This document shows, in pieces, positions 10,375 to 20,529 of a DNA stretch of 64,000 nucleotides (position 1 is its first letter; each line of letters begins with the position of its first letter). Below the pieces are notes generated by a model, which was not told the DNA's origin, did no database searches, and saw only the letters and a program-made list of their open reading frames with translations. The stretch covers positions 337,744,793-337,808,792 of the forward strand of contig NC_081408.1 of NCBI RefSeq assembly GCF_030272615.1, in the 5' to 3' direction. Source of the stretch: Cryptomeria japonica. Taxonomy: Eukaryota; Streptophyta; Pinopsida; Cupressales; Cupressaceae. A program made the position numbers and the translations under genes.

Positions 10375-11152
10375 TGTAGACACCCAAAATTGTCATGTCT
10401 AATTAAATAAATATTTTATTTATTTAAATATCTAAGCCTAATTCTTCTATCAATTAAATAAATCTTTATTTATTTAATTAATTCATTTATCCTCTTCTAG
10501 CCTTATTTCTCATTTAAATAAATACATTTATTTATTTAAATTATCCTTTTCCTAAATTAAATAAATATCTTATTTATTTAATTATCCCACTTCTTCTATT
10601 AATTAAATAAATCTTTATTTACTTAATTAATTCATTAACCTTTTCTACCCATGACACATGTCATTCATCTCTTAATTCATACACTACCTACCCCTTTCAT
10701 TATTTTATTATTTCTTTTACCTACCCTCTAATCATAGCCGACCTCCTTTTACACCTCTCAATCTTATCCCTCAATTTCATATAGTGTCTTCTATTTAAGG
10801 AGATGCTTCCTTCATTATCAAAACCTAATCATTCATGCTAATCATCTTTTATGCAATTGACTACACTACGATCCTACTTGCAACCACATTCTGTTCTTTG
10901 TTGAGCTCTTGTGCATATAAAATCTGAGAGCAAATATATCAAGCAAGATCAATGGAGATAGGAAGAATGGAGATCAAAACCCTATTGGACATGTGATGGT
11001 ATAATCTTTATGATTTCATGTGATTTGCATTGTCTTAGGTAATCTTCATATGTTATGGTGGATCTTTGTTGATTGTTAGGCTAGGGTTTTGTGGTTGAAT
11101 TTATTTAGCCTTTCAATATTGTTATTATTGTTATCCATTTTCACCATATACA
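10375..11152 (+). repeat. G1 3' LTR, complete
   Basis: 778 bases, TGTAGACACC...CATATACA. It matches 1100-1861 and 60838-61600. The TATA-like site of the 5' copy reads CTATTTAAGG here. Confidence 0.93.
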
Positions 11153-11157
11153 GGAAC
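11153..11157 (+). repeat. Target site duplication of G1, right copy (GGAAC)
   Basis: Perfect match to 1095-1099. Confidence 0.95.
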
Positions 11158-11270
11158 ATGTTTCCAGTAAGGAGCAGTTAGAAGACATATTCACCAAGCC
11201 TCTATTGAAGGCTACATTTACCTATTTAAGAGGTGAATTAGGGGTGCTGCCCCTTCAAGAGGTGAACTAA
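11154..11270 (+). pseudogene. pol: C1 pol C-terminus
   Basis: The last 38 codons of copia pol resume here after G1: HVSSKEQLEDIFTKPL followed by LRGELGV and a TAA at 11268. The DIFTKPL motif is the usual C-terminal signature of plant copia pol. It continues directly from codons ending at 1099. Confidence 0.9.
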
Positions 11271-11507
11271 AGGTATGTGCTCCACATCAGTCAGGTATTG
11301 CATTGTCAAATCTTTTTTTAGGATTGATGTGTTGAAGGATGCTACTCCTCAGGGGGAGCAACATAGTAGATCATGGATGTTTGTGCCTCCACTTTGGCAT
11401 TATTGTCAAAGGGGGATAAGATGTGAAGCAGAGAAGATATCTGCAATATTGAAGACATATTATATGGAAGAAGATGTAGAGATATCCTTGTATATTGCCA
11501 TCAATGC

Positions 11508-11519
11508 CAAAGGGGGAGA
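11508..11519 (+). other. C1 polypurine tract
   Basis: AAAGGGGGAGA directly before TGTTGGCATA, the typical copia 3' LTR junction. Bases 11271-11507 are 3' untranslated sequence with a second purine tract near 11411. Confidence 0.85.
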
Positions 11520-11520
11520 T

Positions 11521-12039
11521 TGTTGGCATATGTGCAGAGTTTGATGACATGATGGGATTGTATGTTGTCATTGATGTCAATATGCCGAAGTATGAACTAG
11601 TATATTAAAGTAAGCAAACTGGCAAGTGAACTAGTATGATGGTATGGACCGGTATATGCAAAGTGAACCAGTATGTTGGAGTGTGAACCGGTATATGCAA
11701 AGTTTGTATCGGGGTTTCATTTGATAAGACTACCGGTTGGTAGTCTCAGCTTCAGGGTTTTCGGTTGATGCATTTCAAGTCTATGTGATTCGACTGACAA
11801 CATCGTGTGATGAGTTAGCATTGAAATGAAGATTATATCGCATTTCCACGTCAACCTTGTGCGTGTGAAGAATTTCCTTGAGGATCTTGCATGAAGAAGA
11901 TTGACTCTATCTACCTCGGGAATGTGCAAAATCTTAGTAAACGGTGGAAAGCGCATGATGGGTTATCAGCTTCCAGAAGCAATGAAGAATGGATGATGGA
12001 GAATGTCTTGAGATTTGTTCAAGATTGTTTTACCCTATG
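11521..12039 (+). repeat. C1 3' LTR, first part
   Basis: Begins TGTTGGCATATG and contains repeated ACCGGTATATGCAAAG and GAACTAGTAT words (11600-11710). It is interrupted by G2 at 12040 and continues at 24772. Confidence 0.85.
12035..12039 (+). repeat. Target site duplication of G2, left copy (CTATG)
   Basis: CTATG precedes the TG of the left LTR and recurs after the right LTR at 24767-24771. Confidence 0.95.
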
Positions 12040-13684
12040 TGTAACATCATAAATTGTACGCACTTGCTAAAGCAGTACAATTTCACACCTAGTTTAGCAC
12101 CGCCTTGGCGCAGTTACATTTTGCATTGCATTTCCCCTTTAGCACTTAATTAATCAAATTAATTAGGTCTAAAGGTTCTATTTCATCATTTTCCACATCA
12201 TAAAGTCGGGCCCTTTCATTAAAGCGTGCCCCTTTCATTTTATTCTTCCAATACACTACTTAATCAAAAACCCTAATTAGGCCCTATTCTGAGCTTGGGG
12301 GCTTGATTTCGGGGGTCAAAACATCTCGAAATCACCTGTAACTTTGGGATTCTCTCTAAACTCATCATATCTGACGACCCTGAAAATTTGGTGAAAAGTT
12401 GTCAGGACCGTGGCGCCTGGAGTGCACATGGTCCCAGATATTTTTCCCAAAATTTTAGGAGCGCGATCCAATCATAAAATAAAGCTTAACCCCAAGAAAT
12501 TGGCGGGATATTCAATCTCTAGGTCGGCCAAAAGACGAAATTACGACCTAGGGTTTCATACATAAGAGCTCTCTTTCTTCATTTGAAGGGATCCGAATTT
12601 TGTTTTCAGGAACCTCATATGCAGCGAAAGAGCAGATCTTTGAAGACTTCAACAACATTCAACATCCCTCTATCAAGCATTTGTCAAATCCATTCATCCA
12701 TTTAGGGCTTGGAAGACATTGAAGAACAATAGGAGATCACCGACTGAAGATTGGCTTGTACCTCTCCCTTGGGGGTTGGGTATGGTTTCATGTTGTTTTC
12801 ATGTCTTTGCATAAGCTTCAATATATCATTTATCCATGCTTTAGATCACTTTGCATCTTGATTTAGAGCATTTACATTATCATTAACAAGCAATTAGGGT
12901 TTACTTTCTAGGTTGCTCTAGTTTGCTTACTTGCATTTTAGATCTTGCACACACACAAGGTCTGCACACACATTACTTTTACAATACAACTTGGCTATTC
13001 GTGGGGGTGGAAATCACCGAAGCAGGGGTTTGACTAAGGCAAAACCCTATATAGCCGCCCAAACATCCTTTTCAGATATAAGTGCAGGTTTCGAGACTCG
13101 GACGACGCCGCAGGTTGCAGATCTGGAAGAAGTAGGTCGAGACAGCACCCCACATCAAATTGCAGAGCAGAACACCAGGACAGGGGCATGGGGCACCCTG
13201 GTCTTGCTAGGACAGGGGGGCTGGGCGCCCTAGTCCCTAGGACAGAGGCGCTGGGTGCCCTTGTCCTCCTGACAGACAACATTTCAGACAGTTTCCAGAG
13301 TGCAAAACAATAGTTTCAGGTGCAGAATCAGGACAGTGGCGCCCGCGCCCCCGTCCCGAACATTTCCACTCAGATTTTGACTCCGGGTACGCATTTGCAT
13401 TCTTGTCTTATCTTTGTATTTACAGCTTTCCATTGTTTAAGTTCAATTCTGCAATCTTGTTATTAGTTCATACTTGCATTCTAGGGTTAGGAATTGAACT
13501 TGCATAATCTTACCTTTCAATTACAACAAAGGAATAGAAATCCTAATAGGTAGCCCATGGCTCTCTCTTTCACAAAAAGAAGTAGCCAATTGTGTGATAC
13601 CTCTAGGCTCTTTCGTATTCCGTAATGTGTGACAAAAGGTAGGATTAGGGCATGATAACCTAGTCTCGCTTTTTCCCCCACACA
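12040..13684 (+). repeat. G2 5' LTR
   Basis: 1645 bases from TGTAACATCA to CCCCCACACA, about 98 percent identical by eye to 23123-24766. It contains a GC-rich repeat block near 13170-13265 with three units around GGACAGGGGCGCTGGGC, and related GGACCRTGGCGCC words elsewhere. Confidence 0.93.
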
Positions 13685-13704
13685 TTTTGGTGAACCCGAC
13701 GTGA
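13685..13704 (+). other. G2 primer-binding-site candidate
   Basis: TTTTGGTGAACCCGACGTG follows the LTR directly. TGG at this place is the usual complement of a tRNA 3' CCA. The tRNA was not identified. A related sequence, TTTTGGTGAACCCAATGTG, occurs at 30133. Confidence 0.6.
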
Positions 13705-13882
13705 ATCTATCATTGCTTCTTCTTGCATTGCATTTGTTAGATCTAGATCTATATTTAGTGTGTTTTCATTTCATTTTCATTAAAAAAAAAAAAGAAAAAA
13801 GAAGAATTAAAAAGAAAAAAAAAAAAAAAGAGTGTGTTTCTTTGCATTGTGTGTTTAAATTTCATGCAATTTTTATTTCAAA

Positions 13883-15292
13883 ATGTCCGACTTTTATTTG
13901 CAAAATGTTCATGCTTATGATGATTATTATGAGTATAGCCAAGATGAATTAGATGAAGCTTTAGATGAGTTTTTGAACCCTAAAGATGCCAAACCTTCAT
14001 TTTACCAAAAACTCATAAACCTTGTTACTATGCCATTTCGTTGTGATGAGAAAGATAAGTTGAATGAATCCTCTCAAGGGTACATTCCTATCAACTCTTC
14101 CACTAAATCTAGTAACATGGTTGTTTTCAACAATCCCCTTTATGAGGAGATGTCTCCTTTTGAATCAAAAGATAAACCTTTTAATAGATATGATCATGCT
14201 TTGTTGGATGATGCTCTTGATGACTTTGTGGCTTTATTGAAATCTCTAAACAAAAACAAAACCTCTAAATTGGTTAACATGATAAACTTGAATGAGCATA
14301 AAAAGCCTCTCTTTGAAGTCCAAGGTGCTTATCCTTCTCCCACCTTTCAAGTTCCTAAATCACCTCTCCTTACTGTCCAAGGAGGGTATGATCATGATTC
14401 CTTTCGTACTCCGAATAAACCAATCATCACTGTGCAAGGAAGAAAACCTATAAGTCCTTATAGTTATGCCAAGCAAATAACTAGAGAGAGTTATCATGCG
14501 GTTGCCCATACTTATCATACCAGAAATAATAGGCAGCCTAGTCCTCCTCCTATTATTCCAATTTCTCTTCTGAATCCTCAACCAATTCTTCCAGAAGCTC
14601 CACGTATTTCACAAGTTCTTAGTAAGGAATATGATCTCATAGAACAACTTAAAGCTACCCCTGCTAAGATATCCCTTTGGGATTTGATTCAAACTTCTTC
14701 CGCTCATCATGGAATGTTACAAGATGCCTTGAAAGATTTGAATGTTCCTCCACCGAATACATCTAGTAATATAGCATCTTTGGTTAGCTCTGTGATGAAT
14801 CCTAAAGCTCAAATTGTGTTTACCCAAGACGAGTTGCCTACTAGTGAAATCCAACATCAATATGATCCCTTGATGATTGTGGTTATCATGAAAGACACTG
14901 CTATAAGACGAACACTAGTAGATAATGGCTCTGGTCTTAATGTGTGTAGCATTAATCTTTTGCATAAGATGAATGTGGATACATCTCTAATTGAGCCGGA
15001 CTCTCGTCCTATTCGAGGCTTTGATAATGTGGCTAAAACTTCATTAGGTACTATCACCTTACCCATCACAGTGGGGCCTGTTACTTTGCCTACTCCTATC
15101 CATGTTATGTCGGGAAATCTAACATACAACTTGTTATTAGGGAGACCTTGGATTCACAGTATGCAAGCTATCCCCTCTACATTGCACAGACAAGTTAAGT
15201 TTATCTACAACAATAAGACATATACCTTGATAGGTGATACCAATTTTCAAGCTTGTTTGCAAACATCTACTTCCAAAGGGGGTTGCCTCTAG
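13883..15292 (+). CDS. G2 gag-like N-terminus plus aspartic protease
   Basis: A 469-codon frame. Residues 1-140 are acidic and Asn/Lys-rich (YSQDELDEALDEFLNPKD). Residues 135-195 carry three degenerate repeats around VQG (LFEVQGAYPSP, LTVQGGYDHDS, ITVQGRKPIS). The linker EYDLIEQLKATPAKISLWDL near 248 and the protease region follow, with VDNGSGLNVC at about 349 and LTYNLLLGRPWIHSM near 412. Asp-Asn-Gly replaces the usual Asp-Ser/Thr-Gly. No capsid-type gag domain or CCHC knuckle is present, so either it is deleted or the N-terminus is a very divergent gag. The frame ends at a TAG (15290). Confidence 0.8.
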   Translation: MSDFYLQNVHAYDDYYEYSQDELDEALDEFLNPKDAKPSFYQKLINLVTMPFRCDEKDKLNESSQGYIPINSSTKSSNMVVFNNPLYEEMSPFESKDKPFNRYDHALLDDALDDFVALLKSLNKNKTSKLVNMINLNEHKKPLFEVQGAYPSPTFQVPKSPLLTVQGGYDHDSFRTPNKPIITVQGRKPISPYSYAKQITRESYHAVAHTYHTRNNRQPSPPPIIPISLLNPQPILPEAPRISQVLSKEYDLIEQLKATPAKISLWDLIQTSSAHHGMLQDALKDLNVPPPNTSSNIASLVSSVMNPKAQIVFTQDELPTSEIQHQYDPLMIVVIMKDTAIRRTLVDNGSGLNVCSINLLHKMNVDTSLIEPDSRPIRGFDNVAKTSLGTITLPITVGPVTLPTPIHVMSGNLTYNLLLGRPWIHSMQAIPSTLHRQVKFIYNNKTYTLIGDTNFQACLQTSTSKGGCL

Positions 15293-15892
15293 GCCGCCCT
15301 CGTCTAGTGGTGACTCTTTAAATAAGATACCTATCGGTGAATCCTAACTCTCTGATGATCAAAATTCTTTGGATGAGTCTGGAGCTCCTGAAGAAGACTC
15401 TTCTCGACTTGAAACTACACATAAGAAGGATTTTGATCCTGAGAAGATTCTCGCAGACGACGATTGGGGATCCCTTGATTTTAATCCTACCTTTGTAGGT
15501 GAATATAAGGTTCCTTCTAGAGAGCTTAAAGCTGAAAAGAAGGAAGAAGCTAAAAATCAATCAACACTACCTGAACCTATGAGTAATAACTTTGTGGCCG
15601 CTTCTCAAACTTCTTCTCCCCGCACCTCTAATTCTGAAGAGTTTGATTCTTTGTCTTATGAAAGACCACCTTCTCTGTCTGAAATGGCTGATCGTTATGG
15701 TCGTGGTTTTCGCATTTTTGCTAAGCATGGGATCATGGAAATGGTTGTGGCACTCACGAACAAGGAATAAAGGTTCCTCTAGAGAATAATCTTCACAACC
15801 ATGCCTTTGGACTTGGCTATAATCCCTGTAAGCGCACTAAAGCTTCTAGAAGACCTTGTATTAGTGTTAATGCTATTTCTACCTCTCTGTCA
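15293..15892 (+). pseudogene. G2 broken linker between protease and RT
   Basis: The linker coding sequence survives in another frame (15369-15770, Ser/Glu-rich, ending FRIFAKHGIMEMVV). The main frame has stops after 15290 and reopens at 15893, so at least two compensating indels have occurred. Confidence 0.65.
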
Positions 15893-18800
15893 ATGCAACA
15901 CCCCGAGTACATTGATGAGGATCGTTCGTGTGCTTGTGCTTTTGATGTTTTCCCTACCGATGATGCTTTAGCTGAATTTTTAGGAGCATATGATACTCTT
16001 CCTTGTTATCATCACAATAGGGGACTCCCTTATTGTTTGAACACTGAAGCCTATTTTGGAAAAGAGACGGATAACGATGAGATTGTGAAAGAATTCCCTC
16101 AGCTAAAGGATACTCCTCAACAAAGTAATCTTCTCATAAGTGACACCACTAATGTTAAGATGGATCCTGGCAATGAAGAAAAAGTTGTTAAAATTGGAAA
16201 ATGTTTGGATGAAGAGGAACAAAAACAATATGAAGATTTATTGCTTGAATTCCCCGAGATCTTTGCTTGGACATACTCTGACATGCCTGGTATAGATCCT
16301 AAGATTGTTACTCATAATATTGTCTTAGTCCCTGATGCTAAGCCCATGAAACAAAAGATTCAGAAAATGAATCCTAAGGTGGCTTTGCTTGTTAAGGCTG
16401 AGATTGAAAAGTTATTGGAGGCTGGATTTATCCGCCCTATTGATTATTCCCCATGGATTTCAAATATCGTCACTGTGGCTAAACCAGATAATAAAATAAG
16501 AATGTGTACCGATTTCCAAGATTTAAATAAGGCTTCTTTAAAAGATGATTTCCCTCTTCCGAACATTGACATGATAGTTGATTCTACGGCAGGACATGCC
16601 TTGTTATCCTTCATGGATGGTTTTTCAGGATACAATCAAATTTTCATTAACCCTCAAGATCAATTCAAAACCGCTTTCACCACTCCTTGGGGTACGTTTT
16701 GTTGGATAATGATGCCTTTCGGACTTAAAAATGCCGGCGCAACTTATCAACGAGCGATGACCCTTATCTTTCATGATTACATGCATAAGATTTTAGAAGA
16801 CTATGTTGATGATGTTTTAGCCAAATCCATTCTTCGCATAGATCATATTAAGATCCTTCGTCAAATCTTTGAAAGGATTCGTAAATATCACATGCGCTTG
16901 AATCCCCGAAAATGTGTTTTTGGTGTGGATAGTGGAAAACTATTAGGATTCATAGTTTCGCATCGTGGGATTGAGGTGGATACTAAGAAAATAGATGCTG
17001 TTGTCAACATGCCACCTCCTAGAAATGTGTCTCAACTCAAAAGCTTACAAGGAAAGATTCAAGCTATTCGTAGGTTTGTATCTCAACTTGCGGATCATAC
17101 TTTTCCTTTCACTCAACTTCTCAAAAAGAATATCACTTTTCAATGGAATGAGGATTGTCAGCAAGCATTTGAAGATTTAAAAATGTATTTGGCTAATCCT
17201 CCTATCCTTCGACCGGCCGAACCTTCTAAACCCTTCCTTCTTTATACAGCTGCGTCCTCTCATGCTCTTGCAGAATTATTGGTACAACATGATAAAGATG
17301 GTAAGGAGTGTCCAGTTTATTATATAAGTCGTACCTTACTCGATTATGAGACCCGATATTCTGCGATAGAAAGACAATGCTTGGTCTTGGTGTTTGCGAC
17401 TCAGAAATTGAGACATTATCTCTTAAACTCAGAAGTCCACGTCATGGTAAAGTTTGATCCGTTGAAGCATCTTTTCTCTAAAACTGATTTATCAGGACGC
17501 CTAGCTAAGTGGGTTATGATGTTAACTGAATTTGACCTTAAATTTGTTTCACAAAGGGCAATTAAAGGGCAAGCGTTGACCGATCACTTAGCTGAGGCCC
17601 CTTCACCTTTCTCCTTCCCTAACCCTGAGTCTTTTCCCGACGACTTCATCCTTTGTACAGAGAAAGATGAAACTTGGGAGTTATACTTTGATGGCTCCAA
17701 GTGTCGTACGGGATCGGGGGCAGGTGTTATTCTGATTTCTCCTACAAAGAAGTCCATTCCCTTATCTTATCGTCTAAATTTCTTATGTACCAATAACATT
17801 GCTGAGTATGAGGCTCTTATAGCAGGAATAAAGGCAGCCTTAGCTTTGAATATAAAACACATACATATTTTTGGAGATTCTCAACTGATTATAAGACAAG
17901 TAACAAGACTGTATCAAGCAAAACAAGACAAGTTATCACAATATAAAGACCTTGCTATCTCTTTGTTACAAAAATTTGATTCTTACACCATAGAACCTAT
18001 TCCTCGAAAAGATAATCGACATGCGGATGCAATGGCATGTGTGGCTTCTCTTATATCTTTAGAGGACCCTGTGGTTGATCTTAAATTTGTTATTCACAAC
18101 CTTATTTCTCCAGCTATTGTAGATGATTCCAGCCTAGTGACATGTTGTGACTTCGTAGACTCAGATGAATGGTACTCGCATATCGTAAGATACTTGACTG
18201 ATGGTACCTTTCCTGATTCCGCCAATAGGAACACCAGGGCTAGAGTTCGCAAGTTGTCTGCTAGGTATATCATTCTTTCTAATGTTCTTTACCGAAGGGG
18301 TTATAACGGTCTTCTCCTTCGCTGTCTTAACAAATCAGAAATCCCTATTGCTCTTGAAGAGGCACATTCAGGTGCCTGTGGGGGGCATTTTGGAGGTAAA
18401 TCCTTGGTTCAAAGATTACTTCGAATGGGATATTATTGGCAAACTATGCAGCAGGATTCTTTTTCATTTGTTAAGAAATGTCACCAATGCCAACAACACA
18501 ATAATTTGATTCATGCTCCTGCCCAAGAACTCCGTTCTCAGGTAGCTTCTTGGCCTTTCTTTGCATGGGGGTTGGATCTCATCAGTAAAATCTCTCCTCC
18601 TTCATCTCAAGGACATGTTTTCATTATAACCGCAACAGATTACTTTACAAAGTGGGTAGAAGCTGTTCCTCTTCGCTCCACTACAGCTGAAGTGATTTGT
18701 CAATTTCTTCTAGAAAACATTATTTCTCGATTTGGGATACCTTCCACTATAATCTCTGATAATGGGACATCATTTAAGAATAAAGACGTGAAGCAATTCC

Positions 18801-19429
18801 TCGAGAAATATCATATCAAACATCGATTTTCTACACCATACTATCCTCAATCAAATGGTCAAGCCGAATCATCCAATAAAATAATCGAACAAATTCTTCA
18901 CAAAACTGTGAATAAGCATGGTAAGGATTGGAGTACTCAGCTAATCTATGCTCTTTGGGCCTACCGAACGAGTGTACGAATTGCCATGGGAACTACTCCT
19001 TATAATCTTGTTTATGGTGCTGATGCTATCATGCCTTTAGAATTAGAGATTCCATCACTTAGAGTTTCTCTCAAAGGTATAATAGATGATGACTCCTATA
19101 GAGAACAAAGACTTCAACAGCTTGAGATGCTTGATGAACAGCGTATAAATGCTCTTGAGCATATTCAAGCGTATCACAAAACTCTACAACGAAACTATAA
19201 TGATAAGGTTATTCAACGTTCCTTCTCAGTGGGTGACTTAGTGCTCTATGAGAATCAGTGCAATGTGAATGCCTTACCTGAAGAAAAGGGAAAATTCAGT
19301 CCTAATTGGCTTGGACTGTATATCGTTATTGAAGATTATGGATCAGGTGCTTACAAAATAGTGGATGTAGACGGTATGCCTCTTAAAGACCCTATAAACG
19401 CTATGCACTTGCGTAGATACTATGCTTAA
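15893..19429 (+). CDS. pol: G2 Pol: RT, RNase H, aRNase H, integrase (1178 codons)
   Basis: RT spans about residues 165-345 (RMCTDFQDLNKAS, FMDGFSGYNQI, catalytic YVDD at 304-307). An ordinary gypsy RNase H/connection region follows at about 450-575. A second archaeal-type RNase H follows with DGS (Asp600), NIAEYEAL and GDSQLI (Asp662), and then RKDNRHADAMA. The dual RNase H places it in the Tat lineage. Integrase has an H-H-C-C finger (CHQCQQ near 865), and the DDE residues occur in WGLDLI, ISDNGTSF and NGQAESSN. The tail NWLGLYIVIEDYGSGAY has Leu for the usual Pro of GPY/F. No stop lies within 3.5 kb, so pol may still be functional. The true start is upstream in a polyprotein; the listed ATG is only the first in the open frame. 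Confidence 0.93.
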   Translation: MQHPEYIDEDRSCACAFDVFPTDDALAEFLGAYDTLPCYHHNRGLPYCLNTEAYFGKETDNDEIVKEFPQLKDTPQQSNLLISDTTNVKMDPGNEEKVVKIGKCLDEEEQKQYEDLLLEFPEIFAWTYSDMPGIDPKIVTHNIVLVPDAKPMKQKIQKMNPKVALLVKAEIEKLLEAGFIRPIDYSPWISNIVTVAKPDNKIRMCTDFQDLNKASLKDDFPLPNIDMIVDSTAGHALLSFMDGFSGYNQIFINPQDQFKTAFTTPWGTFCWIMMPFGLKNAGATYQRAMTLIFHDYMHKILEDYVDDVLAKSILRIDHIKILRQIFERIRKYHMRLNPRKCVFGVDSGKLLGFIVSHRGIEVDTKKIDAVVNMPPPRNVSQLKSLQGKIQAIRRFVSQLADHTFPFTQLLKKNITFQWNEDCQQAFEDLKMYLANPPILRPAEPSKPFLLYTAASSHALAELLVQHDKDGKECPVYYISRTLLDYETRYSAIERQCLVLVFATQKLRHYLLNSEVHVMVKFDPLKHLFSKTDLSGRLAKWVMMLTEFDLKFVSQRAIKGQALTDHLAEAPSPFSFPNPESFPDDFILCTEKDETWELYFDGSKCRTGSGAGVILISPTKKSIPLSYRLNFLCTNNIAEYEALIAGIKAALALNIKHIHIFGDSQLIIRQVTRLYQAKQDKLSQYKDLAISLLQKFDSYTIEPIPRKDNRHADAMACVASLISLEDPVVDLKFVIHNLISPAIVDDSSLVTCCDFVDSDEWYSHIVRYLTDGTFPDSANRNTRARVRKLSARYIILSNVLYRRGYNGLLLRCLNKSEIPIALEEAHSGACGGHFGGKSLVQRLLRMGYYWQTMQQDSFSFVKKCHQCQQHNNLIHAPAQELRSQVASWPFFAWGLDLISKISPPSSQGHVFIITATDYFTKWVEAVPLRSTTAEVICQFLLENIISRFGIPSTIISDNGTSFKNKDVKQFLEKYHIKHRFSTPYYPQSNGQAESSNKIIEQILHKTVNKHGKDWSTQLIYALWAYRTSVRIAMGTTPYNLVYGADAIMPLELEIPSLRVSLKGIIDDDSYREQRLQQLEMLDEQRINALEHIQAYHKTLQRNYNDKVIQRSFSVGDLVLYENQCNVNALPEEKGKFSPNWLGLYIVIEDYGSGAYKIVDVDGMPLKDPINAMHLRRYYA

Positions 19430-19943
19430 TTCCTCATTCCTTATCATTTATCTATTTCCTTTCTCACTTTTTCAAAATTGGATAATATGTTAACATATCT
19501 TTGTTAGAGCAAATAGAATTAAATGATGTGTTGATTAATCTATATTGCTTCGTTCCTGACAAGCATGTTTCTTTACTTTATGGTTTGTCTTGAATTCATT
19601 TATGTAAATTGAAAAAGATTTACATTTTCATTATGTTGACATATTATACAATGTTTTTATGTGTTAAGTTGAATCATGTCATGTTGTGTTTAAATTCAAA
19701 TTAAATCACATTGGTTATATGATTCGTAGGCTTAATACATACTTTCTTCCTTATCATCAATGTAGTACTTGATTAAATATTTTAATTAAGTCACACATGT
19801 ATCAATTTAATCATGGCGCATTGAGAAATCAATCACATGGAAATTAAATTCAGAACATACATGTACATCTACCAAATGTCTTAACTTTAATCACAATACA
19901 CATTGTTTAGGCATTAAAGATAACACATTTGAGACAAAGAAGC

Positions 19944-19986
<43 letters not shown>

Positions 19987-20529
19987 GATCAATATACCAA
20001 GGTAGGTCACTACACATCCAAAATGTGACCTACCCTACATCATAAAATCATCTCCTATCCCTAGGGTTGGTGGCTGGAGAGTGACGACTAGATGCTCCCT
20101 CCTGATCCGGCCGTGCAGGTGGACCCATGGGGGTATACCGTGATATAGATCGTGAATGGCTCTGAGAGGAACTCCTACAATCCCTATCCATAAGGATAGC
20201 GTGATACGAGGTAGCCTCGGCCTGAGCTGTTGCTAGATCACGCTGTGCTCACTGAAGGTCCTCTGATAGAGCCCGCTCTCTCTCCCTCCATATCTCTACC
20301 TGTACTCGAAATGGGGAAAACAAATCATCATATCAACCCGCGTTCCCTTGAGGTCTATAAGCAACCTGTGAGGAATTAGGGATCTGCGCTGTCGTAGAGA
20401 TATCTGTCACTGCTTGCTAGATCAAGGAGCGCCACTCCTGCACATTAGCTGTAGCAGTAGAATAGATTTTGTGTCAGTACCATTTTATATCATCAAAACA
20501 TCAATCAATCAATTTAAACCTACTGTACC
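19430..20529 (+). other. G2 3' region after pol, with a (TA)n tract
   Basis: AT-rich sequence without a plus-strand gene. A (TA)18 microsatellite lies at 19947-19983. From about 20030 the minus strand begins to look exonic, continuing the antisense PMD gene. Confidence 0.65.
20458..20527 (-). other. Probable intron in the antisense PMD gene of G2
   Basis: On the minus strand, GATCCAG is followed by donor-like GTACAG near 20527, and acceptor-like CTGCTACAG lies near 20458, leading into a further open stretch. The boundaries are inferred from splice consensus only. Confidence 0.45.

Larger units (their letters stand above)
1100..11152 (+). mobile_element. Ty3/gypsy element G1, RT/RNase H/integrase-core deleted
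   Basis: An LTR element of about 10.05 kb bounded by TG...CA and a 5-bp duplication. Order: truncated 5' LTR, noncoding leader, gag-protease-integrase-tail ORF, a 3-kb 3' region with an antisense PMD fragment and a minisatellite, polypurine tract, 3' LTR. The 5' LTR lacks its last bases and the primer-binding site (deletion near 1861), and no RT, RNase H or integrase catalytic core exists. The copy is therefore non-autonomous and probably immobile. The LTRs differ at roughly a dozen positions by eye, so the insertion is fairly young on a plant scale. G3 at 60838 is a relative. Confidence 0.93.

Noticed and set aside
12931-13282. Overlapping ORFs in the G2 LTR on both strands
   Set aside because: Present in both LTRs with frame-changing differences; they follow the GC-rich repeat block.
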